NCBI RefSeq assembly: GCF_004795035.1
Contig: NZ_SSBK01000001.1
Coordinates: forward strand, 367,011 to 431,010
DNA: 64,000 bases
Direction: 5' to 3'
Origin: Streptomyces sp. A0958
GTDB taxonomy: Bacteria > Actinomycetota > Actinomycetes > Streptomycetales > Streptomycetaceae
In this document: positions 25,446 through 35,406 of the stretch, piece after piece
Layout of the letters: each line of letters begins with the position of its first letter
Position numbering within the stretch: the stretch's first letter is position 1
Notes under the pieces: model-generated
Seen by the model: only the letters and a program-made list of their open reading frames with translations
Databases searched by the model: none
Told to the model about the DNA's origin: nothing
Translations under genes and position numbers: made by a program

Positions 25446-25507
25446 AGGCGGAGTTACCAGAACCTCGGGTTCCAGAGCGTTAACGAGAGACAGGACTACT
25501 AGTAGCC

Positions 25508-25816
25508 ATGGCGGGACAGAAGATCCGCATCCGGCTCAAGGCCTACGACCACGAGGTCATCGACTCCTCGGCGAAGAAGATCGTCGAGACGGTGACCCGC
25601 ACTGGTGCGTCGGTCGCGGGCCCGGTGCCGCTGCCCACTGAGAAGAACGTGTACTGCGTCATCAAGTCGCCGCACAAGTACAAGGACTCGCGCGAGCACT
25701 TCGAGATGCGCACGCACAAGCGCCTCATCGACATCCTCGACCCCACGCCGAAGACGGTTGACTCGCTCATGCGCCTCGACCTGCCGGCGGGCGTCGACAT
25801 CGAGATCAAGCTCTGA
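25508..25816 (+). CDS. rpsJ: 30S ribosomal protein S10
   Basis: S10 assembles into the 30S head and also pairs with NusG/NusB in antitermination. It has 102 residues, beginning [19 protein letters not shown], with the conserved [15 protein letters not shown] loop and [15 protein letters not shown]. First gene of the S10 cluster, 13 bases before rplC. The preceding long leader may mediate feedback control. Confidence 0.98.
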   Translation: MAGQKIRIRLKAYDHEVIDSSAKKIVETVTRTGASVAGPVPLPTEKNVYCVIKSPHKYKDSREHFEMRTHKRLIDILDPTPKTVDSLMRLDLPAGVDIEIKL

Positions 25817-25829
25817 GGTGACGCGCGAG

Positions 25830-26474
25830 ATGGCTAAGAACATTAAGGGCGTCCTGGGCGAGAAGCTCGGCATGACCCAGGTCTGGGACGAGAACAACCG
25901 GGTTGTCCCGGTGACCGTCGTCAAGGCCGGGCCCTGCGTCGTGACCCAGGTCCGCACCAACGACAGCGACGGCTACGAGTCGGTCCAGATCGCCTTCGGC
26001 GAGATCGACCCGCGCAAGGTGAACAAGCCCCTCAAGGGCCACTTCGCCAAGGCCGACGTGACCCCGCGCCGCCACCTGGTGGAGCTCCGCACCCCTGACG
26101 CCAGCGAGTACACGCTCGGCCAGGAGATCACCGCCCAGGTGTTCGAGTCCGGCGTCAAGGTCGACGTCACGGGCAAGAGCAAGGGCAAGGGCTTCGCCGG
26201 TGTCATGAAGCGTCACAACTTCAAGGGCCTCGGTGCCGGTCACGGCGTCCAGCGCAAGCACCGTTCCCCCGGTTCGATCGGTGGCTGCGCCACCCCTGGG
26301 CGTGTCTTCAAGGGCATGCGCATGGCCGGTCGGATGGGTAACGAGCGCGTCACCACCCAGAACCTGACCATCCACGCGGTCGACGCGGAGAAGGGTCTGC
26401 TGCTCATCAAGGGCGCGGTCCCCGGTCCGAACGGCGGCCTGGTCCTGGTCCGTACCGCGGCCAAGGGGGCTTGA
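25830..26474 (+). CDS. rplC: 50S ribosomal protein L3
   Basis: L3 reaches the peptidyl-transferase centre and is an early 50S assembly protein. 214 residues from ATG 25830, start chosen at [19 protein letters not shown]. An upstream in-frame ATG lies inside rpsJ and has no family support. The central loop [16 protein letters not shown], which approaches the catalytic centre, is intact. Four bases separate it from rplD. Confidence 0.98.
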   Translation: MAKNIKGVLGEKLGMTQVWDENNRVVPVTVVKAGPCVVTQVRTNDSDGYESVQIAFGEIDPRKVNKPLKGHFAKADVTPRRHLVELRTPDASEYTLGQEITAQVFESGVKVDVTGKSKGKGFAGVMKRHNFKGLGAGHGVQRKHRSPGSIGGCATPGRVFKGMRMAGRMGNERVTTQNLTIHAVDAEKGLLLIKGAVPGPNGGLVLVRTAAKGA

Positions 26475-26478
26475 GGTA

Positions 26479-27129
26479 ATGAGCACCATTGACATCCTTT
26501 CGCCGGCAGGCGACAAGGCCGGTACCGTCGAGCTCCCCGCGGAGATCTTCGACGCGAAGACCAGCGTTCCGCTGATCCACCAGGTCGTCGTCGCACAGCT
26601 GGCAGCTGCCCGTCAGGGCACGCACAAGACCAAGACCCGTGGCGAGGTCCGCGGTGGTGGGCGCAAGCCGTACCGCCAGAAGGGCACCGGCCGCGCGCGC
26701 CAGGGCTCGACCCGTGCGCCGCAGTTCGTCGGCGGTGGCGTCGTCCACGGCCCGCAGCCGCGTGACTACTCGCAGCGCACCCCGAAGAAGATGAAGGCCG
26801 CCGCCCTGCGCGGTGCCCTCTCCGACCGGGCGCGTCACTCCCGCATCCACGTCGTCACCGGCGTGGTCGAGGGTGGAGTCTCCACGAAGGCCGCCAAGTC
26901 GCTGTTCGGCAAGATCTCGGAGCGCAAGAACGTGCTCCTGGTCGTCGACCGCAACGACGAGGCCGCGTGGCTCTCCGCACGCAACCTGCCCCAGGTGCAC
27001 ATCCTGGAGCCGGGCCAGCTGAACACGTACGACGTGATCGTCTCTGACGACGTGGTCTTCACCCAGGCCGCCTTCGAGTCCTTCGTGTCTGGCCCCCAGA
27101 CCGCTGAGACCGAAGGGAGCGACGCCTGA
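26479..27129 (+). CDS. rplD: 50S ribosomal protein L4
   Basis: L4 lines the exit tunnel. 216 residues. The extended tunnel loop contains [15 protein letters not shown] (near residues 66-80), where macrolide-resistance changes fall in other bacteria; it reads as wild type. The stop shares one base with the rplW start, indicating coupling. In some bacteria L4 represses the S10 operon; a binding site here is not evident by eye. Confidence 0.98.
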   Translation: MSTIDILSPAGDKAGTVELPAEIFDAKTSVPLIHQVVVAQLAAARQGTHKTKTRGEVRGGGRKPYRQKGTGRARQGSTRAPQFVGGGVVHGPQPRDYSQRTPKKMKAAALRGALSDRARHSRIHVVTGVVEGGVSTKAAKSLFGKISERKNVLLVVDRNDEAAWLSARNLPQVHILEPGQLNTYDVIVSDDVVFTQAAFESFVSGPQTAETEGSDA

Positions 27130-27452
27130 TGAGCGAGGCGACCGTTACCAGCAAGACCTACTCCGACCCGCGCGACGTTCTCGTCAAGCCGGTTGTCTCG
27201 GAGAAGAGCTACGCGCTGCTCGACGAGAACAAGTACACGTTCATCGTCGCGCCCGGCTCCAACAAGACCCAGATCAAGCAGGCCGTGGAAGCGGTCTTCT
27301 CGGTCAAGGTCACCGGGGTCAACACGATCAACCGGCAGGGTAAGCGCAAGCGCACCAAGACCGGTTTCGGCAAGCGCGCTGACACCAAGCGCGCCATCGT
27401 GACCCTCGCTGAGGGCGACCGTATCGACATCTTCGGCGGCCCGACCTCTTAA
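27129..27452 (+). CDS. rplW: 50S ribosomal protein L23
   Basis: L23 sits at the tunnel exit and docks trigger factor and SRP. It has 107 residues, with [20 protein letters not shown] and the loop [20 protein letters not shown]. One-base overlap with rplD, 39 bases before rplB. Confidence 0.98.
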   Translation: MSEATVTSKTYSDPRDVLVKPVVSEKSYALLDENKYTFIVAPGSNKTQIKQAVEAVFSVKVTGVNTINRQGKRKRTKTGFGKRADTKRAIVTLAEGDRIDIFGGPTS

Positions 27453-27491
27453 GTGAGGTCGAGTCGTCCGGAATCGGACGAGGACTGAGAA

Positions 27492-28328
27492 ATGGGTATC
27501 CGCAAGTACAAGCCGACGACCCCGGGCCGTCGTGGCTCCAGCGTCGCCGACTTTGTCGAGATCACGCGGTCCACGCCGGAGAAGTCGCTGGTCCGCCCCC
27601 TGCACAGCAAGGGCGGCCGTAACAACGCCGGTCGTGTGACCGTTCGCCACCAGGGTGGTGGCCACAAGCGCGCCTACCGCGTGATCGACTTCCGTCGTCA
27701 CGACAAGGACGGCGTGCCGGCCAAGGTCGCGCACATCGAGTACGACCCCAACCGCACCGCGCGCATCGCGCTCCTGCACTACGCGGACGGCGAGAAGCGC
27801 TACATCATCGCGCCGCGTGGCCTGGCGCAGGGCGACCGTGTCGAGAACGGCCCGGCCGCCGACATCAAGCCCGGCAACAACCTGGCGCTGCGCAACATCC
27901 CGGTCGGTACGACCATCCACGCCATCGAGCTGCGGCCCGGCGGCGGCGCGAAGTTCGCCCGTTCCGCGGGTGCCTCCGTGCAGCTGCTGGCGAAGGAGGG
28001 CACCATGGCCCACCTTCGTATGCCGTCGGGTGAGATCCGCCTGGTCGACGCCCGCTGCCGCGCCACCATCGGCGAGGTCGGCAACGCCGAGCAGTCGAAC
28101 ATCAACTGGGGCAAGGCCGGCCGCATGCGGTGGAAGGGCGTCCGCCCGACCGTCCGTGGTGTCGTCATGAACCCGGTCGACCACCCGCACGGTGGTGGTG
28201 AGGGTAAGACCTCCGGTGGCCGTCACCCGGTTTCGCCGTGGGGTAAGAAGGAGGGTCGTACTCGTTCGCCCAAGAAGGCGTCGAACAAGTACATCGTCCG
28301 CCGCCGCAAGACGAACAAGAAGCGCTAG
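27492..28328 (+). CDS. rplB: 50S ribosomal protein L2
   Basis: L2 binds 23S rRNA at the subunit interface and is needed for peptidyl-transferase assembly. 278 residues, [17 protein letters not shown] at the start. The C-terminal [16 protein letters not shown] carries the conserved His region near the catalytic centre. Rich in basic residues at the end, as usual. Confidence 0.98.
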   Translation: MGIRKYKPTTPGRRGSSVADFVEITRSTPEKSLVRPLHSKGGRNNAGRVTVRHQGGGHKRAYRVIDFRRHDKDGVPAKVAHIEYDPNRTARIALLHYADGEKRYIIAPRGLAQGDRVENGPAADIKPGNNLALRNIPVGTTIHAIELRPGGGAKFARSAGASVQLLAKEGTMAHLRMPSGEIRLVDARCRATIGEVGNAEQSNINWGKAGRMRWKGVRPTVRGVVMNPVDHPHGGGEGKTSGGRHPVSPWGKKEGRTRSPKKASNKYIVRRRKTNKKR

Positions 28329-28340
28329 GAGCGGGTTTAG

Positions 28341-28622
28341 ATGCCGCGCAGTCTCAAGAAGGGGCCCTTCGTCGACGGCCACCTCGCCAAGAAGGTGGAC
28401 GTACAGAACGAGGCAGGCACCAAGAACGTCATCAAGACCTGGTCCCGTCGCTCGATGATCGTCCCGGCCATGCTGGGTCACACCATCGCGGTGCACAACG
28501 GCAAGATCCACGTCCCGGTGTTCGTCACCGAGTCGATGGTCGGCCACAAGCTCGGCGAGTTCTCGCCGACTCGCACCTTCCGCGGCCACGTCAAGGACGA
28601 CCGGAAGTCGAAGCGCCGCTAA
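28341..28622 (+). CDS. rpsS: 30S ribosomal protein S19
   Basis: S19 binds with S13 in the 30S head at the A-site finger bridge. 93 residues, beginning [19 protein letters not shown] and ending in a basic tail. Preceded by AGGAG and located between rplB and rplV. Confidence 0.98.
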   Translation: MPRSLKKGPFVDGHLAKKVDVQNEAGTKNVIKTWSRRSMIVPAMLGHTIAVHNGKIHVPVFVTESMVGHKLGEFSPTRTFRGHVKDDRKSKRR

Positions 28623-28663
28623 CGCGGGGTGACCTGACTATGACTTACACCGAAGGGACAACC

Positions 28664-29011
28664 ATGGAAGCCAGGGCCCAGGCGCGGTACATCCGCGTCA
28701 CGCCCATGAAGGCCCGCCGCGTGGTGGACCTCATCCGTGGCATGGATGCCACGGAGGCTCAGGCGGTCCTGCGTTTCGCCCCGCAGGCCGCGAGCGTGCC
28801 GGTTGGCAAGGTGCTGGACAGCGCCATTGCCAACGCTGCACACAACTACGACCACACCGACGCCTCTTCGCTGGTCATCAGCGAGGCGTACGTGGACGAG
28901 GGCCCGACCCTGAAGCGGTTCCGTCCGCGTGCCCAGGGCCGTGCCTACCGGATCCGTAAGCGGACCAGCCACATCACCGTGGTCGTCAGCAGCAAGGAAG
29001 GAACCCGGTAA
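28664..29011 (+). CDS. rplV: 50S ribosomal protein L22
   Basis: L22 lines the exit tunnel with L4. 115 residues from ATG 28664, which has GAAGGGA at 28652-28658. The in-frame ATG at 28640 would add eight residues (MTYTEGTT) and also has a usable GGGGTGA; I prefer 28664 since [20 protein letters not shown] matches the family start. One-base overlap with rpsC. Confidence 0.95.
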   Translation: MEARAQARYIRVTPMKARRVVDLIRGMDATEAQAVLRFAPQAASVPVGKVLDSAIANAAHNYDHTDASSLVISEAYVDEGPTLKRFRPRAQGRAYRIRKRTSHITVVVSSKEGTR

Positions 29012-29847
29012 TGGGCCAGAAGGTAAACCCGCACGGGTTCCGGCTCGGCATCACCACGGACTTCAAGTCCCGCTGGTACGCCGACAAGCTGTACAAGGAC
29101 TACGTCAAGGAAGACGTCGCCATTCGTCGCATGATGACGAAGGGCATGGAGCGGGCCGGCATCTCGAAGGTCGAGATCGAGCGCACCCGCGACCGCGTCC
29201 GCGTTGACATCCACACCGCCCGCCCGGGCATCGTCATCGGCCGCCGCGGCGCCGAGGCCGACCGCATCCGTGGCGAGCTGGAGAAGCTGACCGGCAAGCA
29301 GGTCCAGCTGAACATCCTCGAGGTCAAGAACCCCGAGGTGGACGCTCAGCTGGTGGCCCAGGCCGTCGCCGAGCAGCTCTCCTCCCGCGTCTCCTTCCGT
29401 CGGGCCATGCGCAAGAGCATGCAGAGCTCGATGAAGGCCGGCGCCAAGGGCATCAAGGTCCAGTGCGGTGGCCGCCTCGGCGGCGCCGAGATGTCCCGCT
29501 CGGAGTTCTACCGCGAGGGCCGCGTGCCCCTGCACACGCTCCGCGCGAACGTCGACTACGGCTTCTTCGAGGCCAAGACGACCTTCGGCCGCATCGGCGT
29601 GAAGGTCTGGATCTACAAGGGCGACGTCAAGAACATCGCCGAGGTCCGCGCCGAGAACGCTGCTGCCCGTGCGGGCAACCGCCCGGCCCGTGGCGGCGCT
29701 GACCGCCCGGCCGGCCGCGGTGGCCGCGGTGGCGAGCGTGGCGGCCGCGGCCGCAAGCCGCAGCAGTCGGCTCCGGCCGCCGAGGCCCCCAAGGCCGAGG
29801 CGCCCGCCGCTGCTCCGGCTGCTGAGAGCACCGGAACGGAGGCCTGA
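29011..29847 (+). CDS. rpsC: 30S ribosomal protein S3
   Basis: S3 forms part of the mRNA entry helicase with S4 and S5. 278 residues. The KH domain contains [20 protein letters not shown] near residues 70-90. The C-terminal 60 residues form an RGG-like Gly/Arg run followed by an Ala/Pro/Glu tail, an actinobacterial extension absent from E. coli S3 and probably disordered. Five bases before rplP. Confidence 0.98.
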   Translation: MGQKVNPHGFRLGITTDFKSRWYADKLYKDYVKEDVAIRRMMTKGMERAGISKVEIERTRDRVRVDIHTARPGIVIGRRGAEADRIRGELEKLTGKQVQLNILEVKNPEVDAQLVAQAVAEQLSSRVSFRRAMRKSMQSSMKAGAKGIKVQCGGRLGGAEMSRSEFYREGRVPLHTLRANVDYGFFEAKTTFGRIGVKVWIYKGDVKNIAEVRAENAAARAGNRPARGGADRPAGRGGRGGERGGRGRKPQQSAPAAEAPKAEAPAAAPAAESTGTEA

Positions 29848-29852
29848 CCGAA

Positions 29853-30272
29853 ATGCTGATCCCCCGTAGGGTCAAGCACCGCAAGCAGCACCACCCGAAG
29901 CGCAGCGGTATGTCCAAGGGTGGCACGCAGGTTGCGTTCGGCGAGTACGGCATCCAGGCGCTGACCCCGGCGTACGTGACGAACCGTCAGATCGAGTCCG
30001 CTCGTATCGCGATGACCCGTCACATCAAGCGTGGCGGCAAGGTCTGGATCAACATCTACCCGGACCGTCCCCTGACGAAGAAGCCGGCCGAGACCCGCAT
30101 GGGTTCCGGTAAGGGTTCTCCCGAGTGGTGGATCGCGAACGTCAAGCCGGGTCGGGTGATGTTCGAGCTGTCCTACCCGAACGAGAAGATTGCTCGTGAG
30201 GCGCTCACCCGCGCTGCTCACAAGCTTCCGATGAAGTGCCGGATCGTTCGGCGCGAGGCAGGTGAGTCGTGA
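29853..30272 (+). CDS. rplP: 50S ribosomal protein L16
   Basis: L16 organises the 50S A-site region and the central protuberance. 139 residues: [20 protein letters not shown] start, [19 protein letters not shown] mid-protein, [19 protein letters not shown] loop. Stop overlaps the rpmC start by one base. Confidence 0.98.
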   Translation: MLIPRRVKHRKQHHPKRSGMSKGGTQVAFGEYGIQALTPAYVTNRQIESARIAMTRHIKRGGKVWINIYPDRPLTKKPAETRMGSGKGSPEWWIANVKPGRVMFELSYPNEKIAREALTRAAHKLPMKCRIVRREAGES

Positions 30273-30496
30273 TGTCGGCCGGTACCAAGGCGTCCGAGCT
30301 GCGCGAGCTGGGCAACGAGGAGCTCCTCAACAAGCTCCGCGAGGCCAAGGAAGAGCTGTTCAACCTCCGCTTCCAGGCGGCGACCGGACAGCTCGAAAAC
30401 CACGGCCGGCTCAAGTCCGTCCGTAAGGACATCGCCCGGATCTACACCCTGATGCGCGAGCGCGAGCTGGGCATCGAGACGGTGGAGAGCGTCTGA
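30272..30496 (+). CDS. rpmC: 50S ribosomal protein L29
   Basis: L29 lies near the tunnel exit beside L23. 74 residues from ATG 30272, a single-base overlap with rplP; the GTG at 30269 directly before it is an alternative adding one residue. Two-helix protein with [17 protein letters not shown] in the hairpin. One-base overlap with rpsQ. Confidence 0.97.
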   Translation: MSAGTKASELRELGNEELLNKLREAKEELFNLRFQAATGQLENHGRLKSVRKDIARIYTLMRERELGIETVESV

Positions 30497-30780
30497 TGAG
30501 CGAGAACACTGTGACTGAGACGAACACTGAGCGCGGCTTCCGCAAGACCCGTGAGGGCCTCGTCGTCGGCGACAAGATGGACAAGACCGTCGTCGTCGCC
30601 GTCGAGGACCGCGTCAAGCACGCGCTGTACGGCAAGGTCATCCGCCGTACGAACAAGCTCAAGGCCCACGACGAGCAGAACTCCGCCGGTGTCGGCGACC
30701 GCGTCCTCCTGATGGAGACCCGGCCGCTGTCCGCCACCAAGCGGTGGCGCATCGTCGAGATCCTCGAGAAGGCCAAGTAA
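30496..30780 (+). CDS. rpsQ: 30S ribosomal protein S17
   Basis: An early 16S rRNA-binding OB-fold protein. 94 residues with [17 protein letters not shown] and a C-terminal [18 protein letters not shown]. The N-terminus has an acidic/Thr extension of about 14 residues typical of actinobacteria. The following 100-base gap holds two strong hairpins. Confidence 0.97.
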   Translation: MSENTVTETNTERGFRKTREGLVVGDKMDKTVVVAVEDRVKHALYGKVIRRTNKLKAHDEQNSAGVGDRVLLMETRPLSATKRWRIVEILEKAK

Positions 30781-30782
30781 TT

Positions 30783-30852
30783 CCTGAGGGGCATTCCCCT
30801 CAGGTCAGTTCCGCCAGGCTCGGCAGGGGCTCCCGCAACGGAGCCCCTGCCG
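30783..30852 (+). other. Two consecutive hairpins between rpsQ and rplN
   Basis: Hairpin one: perfect 9 bp arms 30783-30791 and 30796-30804 with loop CATT. Hairpin two: perfect 13 bp arms 30821-30833 and 30840-30852 with loop CGCAAC. They divide the S10 group (rpsJ-rpsQ) from the spc group (rplN onward), so they may be a terminator or attenuator, or protect the upstream mRNA end. Confidence 0.7.
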
Positions 30853-30880
30853 GGAACCGGCAGACGATCAGGAGATAGAC

Positions 30881-31249
30881 GTGATCCAGCAGGAGTCGCG
30901 ACTGCGCGTCGCCGACAACACGGGTGCGAAGGAAATTCTCACCATCCGTGTTCTCGGTGGCTCGGGTCGCCGCTACGCGGGCATCGGTGACGTCATCGTC
31001 GCCACCGTCAAGGACGCGATCCCCGGTGGCAACGTGAAGAAGGGTGACGTCGTCAAGGCCGTCATCGTTCGCACCGTCAAGGAGCGTCGTCGTCAGGATG
31101 GCTCGTACATCCGCTTCGACGAGAACGCCGCCGTCATTCTGAAGAACGACGGCGACCCCCGCGGCACCCGTATCTTCGGCCCGGTGGGCCGTGAGCTGCG
31201 CGAGAAGAAGTTCATGAAGATCATCTCGCTCGCGCCGGAGGTGCTGTAA
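30881..31249 (+). CDS. rplN: 50S ribosomal protein L14
   Basis: L14 forms an intersubunit bridge and binds 23S rRNA. 122 residues, GTG start after [26 protein letters not shown] and [20 protein letters not shown] are diagnostic. First gene after the double hairpin, two bases before rplX. Confidence 0.98.
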   Translation: MIQQESRLRVADNTGAKEILTIRVLGGSGRRYAGIGDVIVATVKDAIPGGNVKKGDVVKAVIVRTVKERRRQDGSYIRFDENAAVILKNDGDPRGTRIFGPVGRELREKKFMKIISLAPEVL

Positions 31250-31251
31250 GC

Positions 31252-31575
31252 ATGAAGATCAAGAAGGGCGACCTGGTTCAGGTCATCACCGGTAAGGACA
31301 AGGGCAAGCAGGGCAAGGTCATCGTGGCCTACCCCGCTCAGGACCGCGTCCTCGTCGAGGGTGTCAACCGGGTCAAGAAGCACACCAAGGCCGGCCAGAC
31401 CGCTCGCGGTTCGCAGACCGGTGGCATTGTGACGACCGAGGCGCCCGTCCACGTCAGCAACGTGCAGCTGGTTGTTGAGAAGGACGGCAACAAGGTCGTT
31501 ACTCGCGTCGGCTACCGCTTTGACGACGAGGGCAACAAGATCCGTGTTGCCAAGCGCACCGGTGAGGACATCTGA
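31252..31575 (+). CDS. rplX: 50S ribosomal protein L24
   Basis: Assembly-initiator protein with an N-terminal KOW motif ([19 protein letters not shown], residues 5-23). 107 residues. One-base overlap with rplE indicates coupled translation. Confidence 0.98.
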   Translation: MKIKKGDLVQVITGKDKGKQGKVIVAYPAQDRVLVEGVNRVKKHTKAGQTARGSQTGGIVTTEAPVHVSNVQLVVEKDGNKVVTRVGYRFDDEGNKIRVAKRTGEDI

Positions 31576-32132
31576 TGACTACCACCACCGCGCCGCGTCT
31601 CAAGACGCGCTACCGCGAGGAAATCGCCGGCAAGCTGCGTGAGGAGTTCTCCTACGAGAACGTCATGCAGATCCCCGGTCTGGTCAAGATCGTGGTCAAC
31701 ATGGGTGTGGGCGACGCCGCCCGCGACTCCAAGCTGATCGACGGCGCCGTGCGCGACCTCACCACGATCACCGGTCAGAAGCCGGCCGTCACCAAGGCCC
31801 GCAAGTCGATCGCGCAGTTCAAGCTGCGCGAGGGGCAGCCGATCGGCTGCCACGTCACCCTCCGCGGTGACCGCATGTGGGAGTTCCTGGACCGTACGCT
31901 GTCGCTCGCGCTGCCGCGTATCCGTGACTTCCGTGGCCTGTCGCCCAAGCAGTTCGACGGCCGTGGCAACTACACCTTCGGTCTCACGGAGCAGGTCATG
32001 TTCCACGAGATCGACCAGGACAAGATCGACCGGGTCCGGGGCATGGACATCACCGTGGTCACCACGGCGACCAATGACGACGAGGGTCGTGCCCTCCTTC
32101 GTCACCTCGGCTTCCCGTTCAAGGAGAACTGA
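31575..32132 (+). CDS. rplE: 50S ribosomal protein L5
   Basis: 5S rRNA-binding protein of the central protuberance. 185 residues, with [18 protein letters not shown] and [20 protein letters not shown]. Overlaps rplX by one base, two bases before rpsN. Confidence 0.98.
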   Translation: MTTTTAPRLKTRYREEIAGKLREEFSYENVMQIPGLVKIVVNMGVGDAARDSKLIDGAVRDLTTITGQKPAVTKARKSIAQFKLREGQPIGCHVTLRGDRMWEFLDRTLSLALPRIRDFRGLSPKQFDGRGNYTFGLTEQVMFHEIDQDKIDRVRGMDITVVTTATNDDEGRALLRHLGFPFKEN

Positions 32133-32134
32133 CC

Positions 32135-32320
32135 GTGGCGAAGAAGGCTCTGATCGCTAAGGCCGCCCGCAAGCCGAAGTTCGGCGTCCGCGGGTACACC
32201 CGCTGCCAGCGCTGCGGCCGGCCCCACTCCGTCTACCGCAAGTTCGGCCTGTGCCGCGTGTGCCTTCGTGAGATGGCTCACCGTGGCGAGCTGCCGGGCG
32301 TGACCAAGAGCTCCTGGTAA
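32135..32320 (+). CDS. rpsN: 30S ribosomal protein S14, zinc-binding type
   Basis: 61-residue S14 of the zinc-containing (type Z) form. C24, C27, C40 and C43 form the two CxxC pairs (CQRC, CRVC). Streptomycetes also have a longer zinc-free S14 paralogue under zinc repression elsewhere; this operon copy is the zinc-replete version. GTG start two bases after rplE. Confidence 0.97.
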   Translation: MAKKALIAKAARKPKFGVRGYTRCQRCGRPHSVYRKFGLCRVCLREMAHRGELPGVTKSSW

Positions 32321-32544
32321 TTCTCCTTCGCCCTTTGGGCGTTGGGAATCACCGGAGACTCTCGGTAAGCATCTGGTCGGCAGGAGTCCGGCCCCGCATG
32401 CCGTAGGCTTGCAGGGTTGGGCGCCTGCCGCCCAAGACCGACTTACTACGCCGTAGGTCCCCGCACCGCACCCGTCCCGCCTCTGAGCGGGGAGAGGGAT
32501 GGCGCATACAGGAAACCCCGGCGAGAGAGGCCGAAGGCCAACTC
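32321..32544 (+). other. rpsN-rpsH intergenic leader-like region
   Basis: 224 bases without a gene, unusual inside the spc cluster. It holds hairpins CGCCC-TTT-GGGCG (32329-32341) and TTGGGCG-CCTGC-CGCCCAA (32417-32435), and the octamer GCCGTAGG twice (near 32400 and 32451). S8 regulates the spc operon in other bacteria, so a control element is possible. I could not fix a promoter here. Confidence 0.45.
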
Positions 32545-32943
32545 ATGACCATGACTGATCCCATCGCAGACATGCTCACGCGTCTGCGTAACGCGAACTC
32601 GGCGTATCACGACGACGTCACGATGCCGCACAGCAAGATCAAGTCGCACATCGCGGAGATCCTCCAGCAGGAGGGCTTCATCACGGGCTGGAAGGTCGAG
32701 GACGCCGAGGTCGGCAAGAACCTCGTTCTCGAGCTGAAGTTCGGCCCGAACCGCGAGCGCTCGATCGCCGGCATCAAGCGAATCTCGAAGCCGGGTCTGC
32801 GTGTCTACGCAAAGTCCACCAACCTGCCGAAGGTCCTCGGCGGCCTGGGCGTGGCGATCATCTCCACGTCCCACGGTCTCCTGACCGGCCAGCAGGCTCA
32901 GAAGAAGGGCGTAGGTGGGGAAGTCCTCGCCTACGTCTGGTAG
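32545..32943 (+). CDS. rpsH: 30S ribosomal protein S8
   Basis: S8 binds the central 16S domain and represses the spc operon in E. coli. 132 residues, [20 protein letters not shown], with the C-terminal [16 protein letters not shown] signature. ATG at 32551 is an alternative start two codons in. 21 bases before rplF. Confidence 0.97.
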   Translation: MTMTDPIADMLTRLRNANSAYHDDVTMPHSKIKSHIAEILQQEGFITGWKVEDAEVGKNLVLELKFGPNRERSIAGIKRISKPGLRVYAKSTNLPKVLGGLGVAIISTSHGLLTGQQAQKKGVGGEVLAYVW

Positions 32944-32964
32944 TCGGGAACGGAGGAATAGCTC

Positions 32965-33504
32965 ATGTCGCGAATCGGCAAGCTCCCCATCCAGGTTCCC
33001 GCCGGTGTGGACGTCACCATCGATGGCCGTACGGTCGCGGTGAAGGGCCCCAAGGGCACCCTCACGCACACCGTTGCCGCGCCGATCGAGGTCACCAAGG
33101 GTGAGGACGGCGTTCTGAACGTCGTCCGCCCGAACGACGAGCGTCAGAACAAGGCCCTGCACGGCCTGTCCCGCACGCTGGTGGCGAACATGATCACCGG
33201 TGTGACCCAGGGATACATCAAGGCGCTCGAGATCAGTGGTGTCGGTTACCGCGTCCAGGCGAAGGGCTCCAACCTGGAGTTCGCCCTGGGCTACAGCCAC
33301 CCGATCCTGATCGAGGCCCCGGAGGGCATCACCTTCAAGGTGGAGACCCCCACGAAGTTCACCGTCGAGGGCATCGACAAGCAGAAGGTCGGCGAGACCG
33401 CGGCCAAGATCCGCAAGCTGCGGAAGCCTGACCCGTACAAGGCCAAGGGCGTCAAGTACGCCGGCGAGGTCATCCGCCGCAAGGTCGGAAAGGCTGGTAA
33501 GTAG
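32965..33504 (+). CDS. rplF: 50S ribosomal protein L6
   Basis: L6 lies near the sarcin-ricin loop and factor-binding site. 179 residues: [19 protein letters not shown] start and the C-terminal [16 protein letters not shown] motif. Preceded by GGAGGA and followed by rplR after two bases. Confidence 0.98.
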   Translation: MSRIGKLPIQVPAGVDVTIDGRTVAVKGPKGTLTHTVAAPIEVTKGEDGVLNVVRPNDERQNKALHGLSRTLVANMITGVTQGYIKALEISGVGYRVQAKGSNLEFALGYSHPILIEAPEGITFKVETPTKFTVEGIDKQKVGETAAKIRKLRKPDPYKAKGVKYAGEVIRRKVGKAGK

Positions 33505-33506
33505 CG

Positions 33507-33890
33507 ATGGCATACGGCGTGAAGATCGCCAAGGGCGACGCGTACAAGCGCGCCGCTCTCAAGCGTCGCCACATCCGCGTCCGCAAGCACATCTCCGGTT
33601 CGCCGGAGCGTCCGCGCTTGGTCGTGACGCGGTCCAACCGCCACATGGTGGCTCAGGTCATCGACGACATCGCGGGCCACACGCTCGCGTCGGCGTCGAC
33701 CCTGGACGTCTCCATCCGTGGTGGCGAGGGCGACAAGAGCAGCCAGGCCAAGCAGGTCGGCGCCCTGGTCGCCGAGCGTGCCAAGGCCGCAGGCGTCGAG
33801 GCCGTCGTGTTTGACCGCGGTGGTAACCAGTACGCCGGGCGGATTGCCGCTCTGGCTGACGCCGCCCGTGAAGCCGGGCTGAAGTTCTAG
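33507..33890 (+). CDS. rplR: 50S ribosomal protein L18
   Basis: 5S rRNA-binding protein. 127 residues with [20 protein letters not shown] and the terminal [20 protein letters not shown]. Two bases after rplF, 46 bases before rpsE. Confidence 0.98.
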   Translation: MAYGVKIAKGDAYKRAALKRRHIRVRKHISGSPERPRLVVTRSNRHMVAQVIDDIAGHTLASASTLDVSIRGGEGDKSSQAKQVGALVAERAKAAGVEAVVFDRGGNQYAGRIAALADAAREAGLKF

Positions 33891-33936
33891 CCCCGGTTCC
33901 TACGCACAGCGGACGTAACAGAGAGAGGTAAATCCA

Positions 33937-34542
33937 ATGGCTGGACCCCAGCGCCGCGGAAGCGGTGCCGGTGGCGGCGAGCGGCGGGACCGGAAGGGCC
34001 GTGACGGCGGCGCTGCCGCCGCCGAGAAGACCGCGTACGTCGAGCGTGTCGTCGCGATCAACCGTGTCGCCAAGGTTGTGAAGGGTGGTCGTCGCTTCAG
34101 CTTCACCGCGCTGGTCGTGGTGGGCGATGGTGACGGCACCGTCGGTGTCGGTTACGGCAAGGCCAAGGAAGTTCCCGCGGCCATTGCCAAGGGTGTCGAA
34201 GAGGCCAAGAAGAACTTCTTCAAGGTCCCCCGCATCCAGGGCACCATTCCTCACCCGATCCAGGGCGAGAAGGCTGCGGGCGTCGTCCTGCTCAAGCCGG
34301 CTTCCCCCGGTACCGGCGTGATCGCCGGTGGCCCGGTGCGCGCCGTTCTCGAGTGCGCCGGCGTTCACGACATCCTGTCGAAGTCGCTCGGGTCCTCGAA
34401 CCCGATCAACATCGTGCACGCGACCGTGGCGGCCCTCCAGGGCCTGCAGCGTCCCGAGGAGATCGCGGCCCGCCGCGGTCTGCCGCTCGAGGACGTCGCC
34501 CCCGCGGCCCTGCTTCGTGCGCGTGCGGGAGCGGGTGCGTAA
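33937..34542 (+). CDS. rpsE: 30S ribosomal protein S5
   Basis: S5 contributes to decoding fidelity and mRNA entry. 201 residues. The N-terminus has a Gly/Arg/Ala-rich extension of about 30 residues; the dsRBD-like domain includes [20 protein letters not shown] and [16 protein letters not shown] segments ([20 protein letters not shown]). One-base overlap with rpmD. Confidence 0.98.
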   Translation: MAGPQRRGSGAGGGERRDRKGRDGGAAAAEKTAYVERVVAINRVAKVVKGGRRFSFTALVVVGDGDGTVGVGYGKAKEVPAAIAKGVEEAKKNFFKVPRIQGTIPHPIQGEKAAGVVLLKPASPGTGVIAGGPVRAVLECAGVHDILSKSLGSSNPINIVHATVAALQGLQRPEEIAARRGLPLEDVAPAALLRARAGAGA

Positions 34543-34724
34543 TGGCTCGCCTCAAGATCACGCAGACGAAGTCGTACATCGGCAGCAAGCAGAACCACCG
34601 CGACACCCTGCGTTCGCTCGGGCTCAAGCGCCTGCACGACGTGGTTGTCAAGGAGGACCGCCCCGAGTTCCGCGGCATGGTGCACACCGTCCGCCACCTC
34701 GTGACGGTTGAGGAGGTCGACTGA
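34542..34724 (+). CDS. rpmD: 50S ribosomal protein L30
   Basis: 60-residue L30: [20 protein letters not shown] and [11 protein letters not shown] are diagnostic. The ATG overlaps the rpsE stop (TAATG), which fixes the start; the longer open frame reaches back into rpsE. One base before rplO. Confidence 0.97.
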   Translation: MARLKITQTKSYIGSKQNHRDTLRSLGLKRLHDVVVKEDRPEFRGMVHTVRHLVTVEEVD

Positions 34725-34725
34725 C

Positions 34726-35181
34726 ATGGCGGAGAACAAGCCGCTGAAGGCGCATGACCTCCGGCCTGCCCCGGGCGCCAAGACCGCCAAGACCCGTGTG
34801 GGTCGTGGTGAGGCGTCCAAGGGTAAGACCGCTGGTCGTGGTACCAAGGGCACCAAGGCCCGTTACCAGGTTCCGGAGCGCTTCGAGGGTGGGCAGATGC
34901 CCCTCCACATGCGTCTCCCGAAGCTCAAGGGCTTCAAGAACCCGTTCCGCACGGAGTACCAGGTCGTGAACCTGGACAAGCTCGCGACGCTCTACCCCGA
35001 GGGTGGAGAGGTCACGGTGGCCGACCTGGTCGCCAAGGGTGCCGTGCGCAACAACCACCTCGTCAAGGTCCTCGGACAGGGCGAGATCTCCGTGGCGCTG
35101 CAGGTTTCGGTTGACGCCGTCTCCGGCTCCGCCAAGGAGAAGATTGCCGCCGCCGGCGGCACCGTCACCGAGCTCGTCTGA
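34726..35181 (+). CDS. rplO: 50S ribosomal protein L15
   Basis: Late-assembling 50S protein. 151 residues from ATG 34726 ([18 protein letters not shown]), with the Gly/Lys-rich [20 protein letters not shown] segment. The six-codon-longer start lies inside rpmD. A terminator follows, separating it from secY. Confidence 0.97.
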   Translation: MAENKPLKAHDLRPAPGAKTAKTRVGRGEASKGKTAGRGTKGTKARYQVPERFEGGQMPLHMRLPKLKGFKNPFRTEYQVVNLDKLATLYPEGGEVTVADLVAKGAVRNNHLVKVLGQGEISVALQVSVDAVSGSAKEKIAAAGGTVTELV

Positions 35182-35215
35182 GACAACTCGGACACATCGG
35201 TGGCCTGAACATCCG

Positions 35216-35250
35216 ACCGGGGATGCCCTCTCATATAGGGCATCCCCGGT
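35216..35250 (+). terminator. Terminator between rplO and secY
   Basis: Perfect 14 bp arms (35216-35229 and 35237-35250) with a seven-base AT-rich loop, 35 bases after rplO. Implies that secY has its own promoter in 35251-35396. Confidence 0.85.
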
Positions 35251-35406
35251 TGGTCGTTCCTAGGGGGGCATGTACGCCGGTAAGGTGGCGTCCGTTGCTG
35301 TGGTAACCCCTGGGCGCACGCGCCCGGGAGCCCTTTGACTGTTACGTATCCGTCGATCCTCAAGACCGTCACCTCTACGCTCTGCGCGGGGGTCGCAGGA
35401 GGCACC

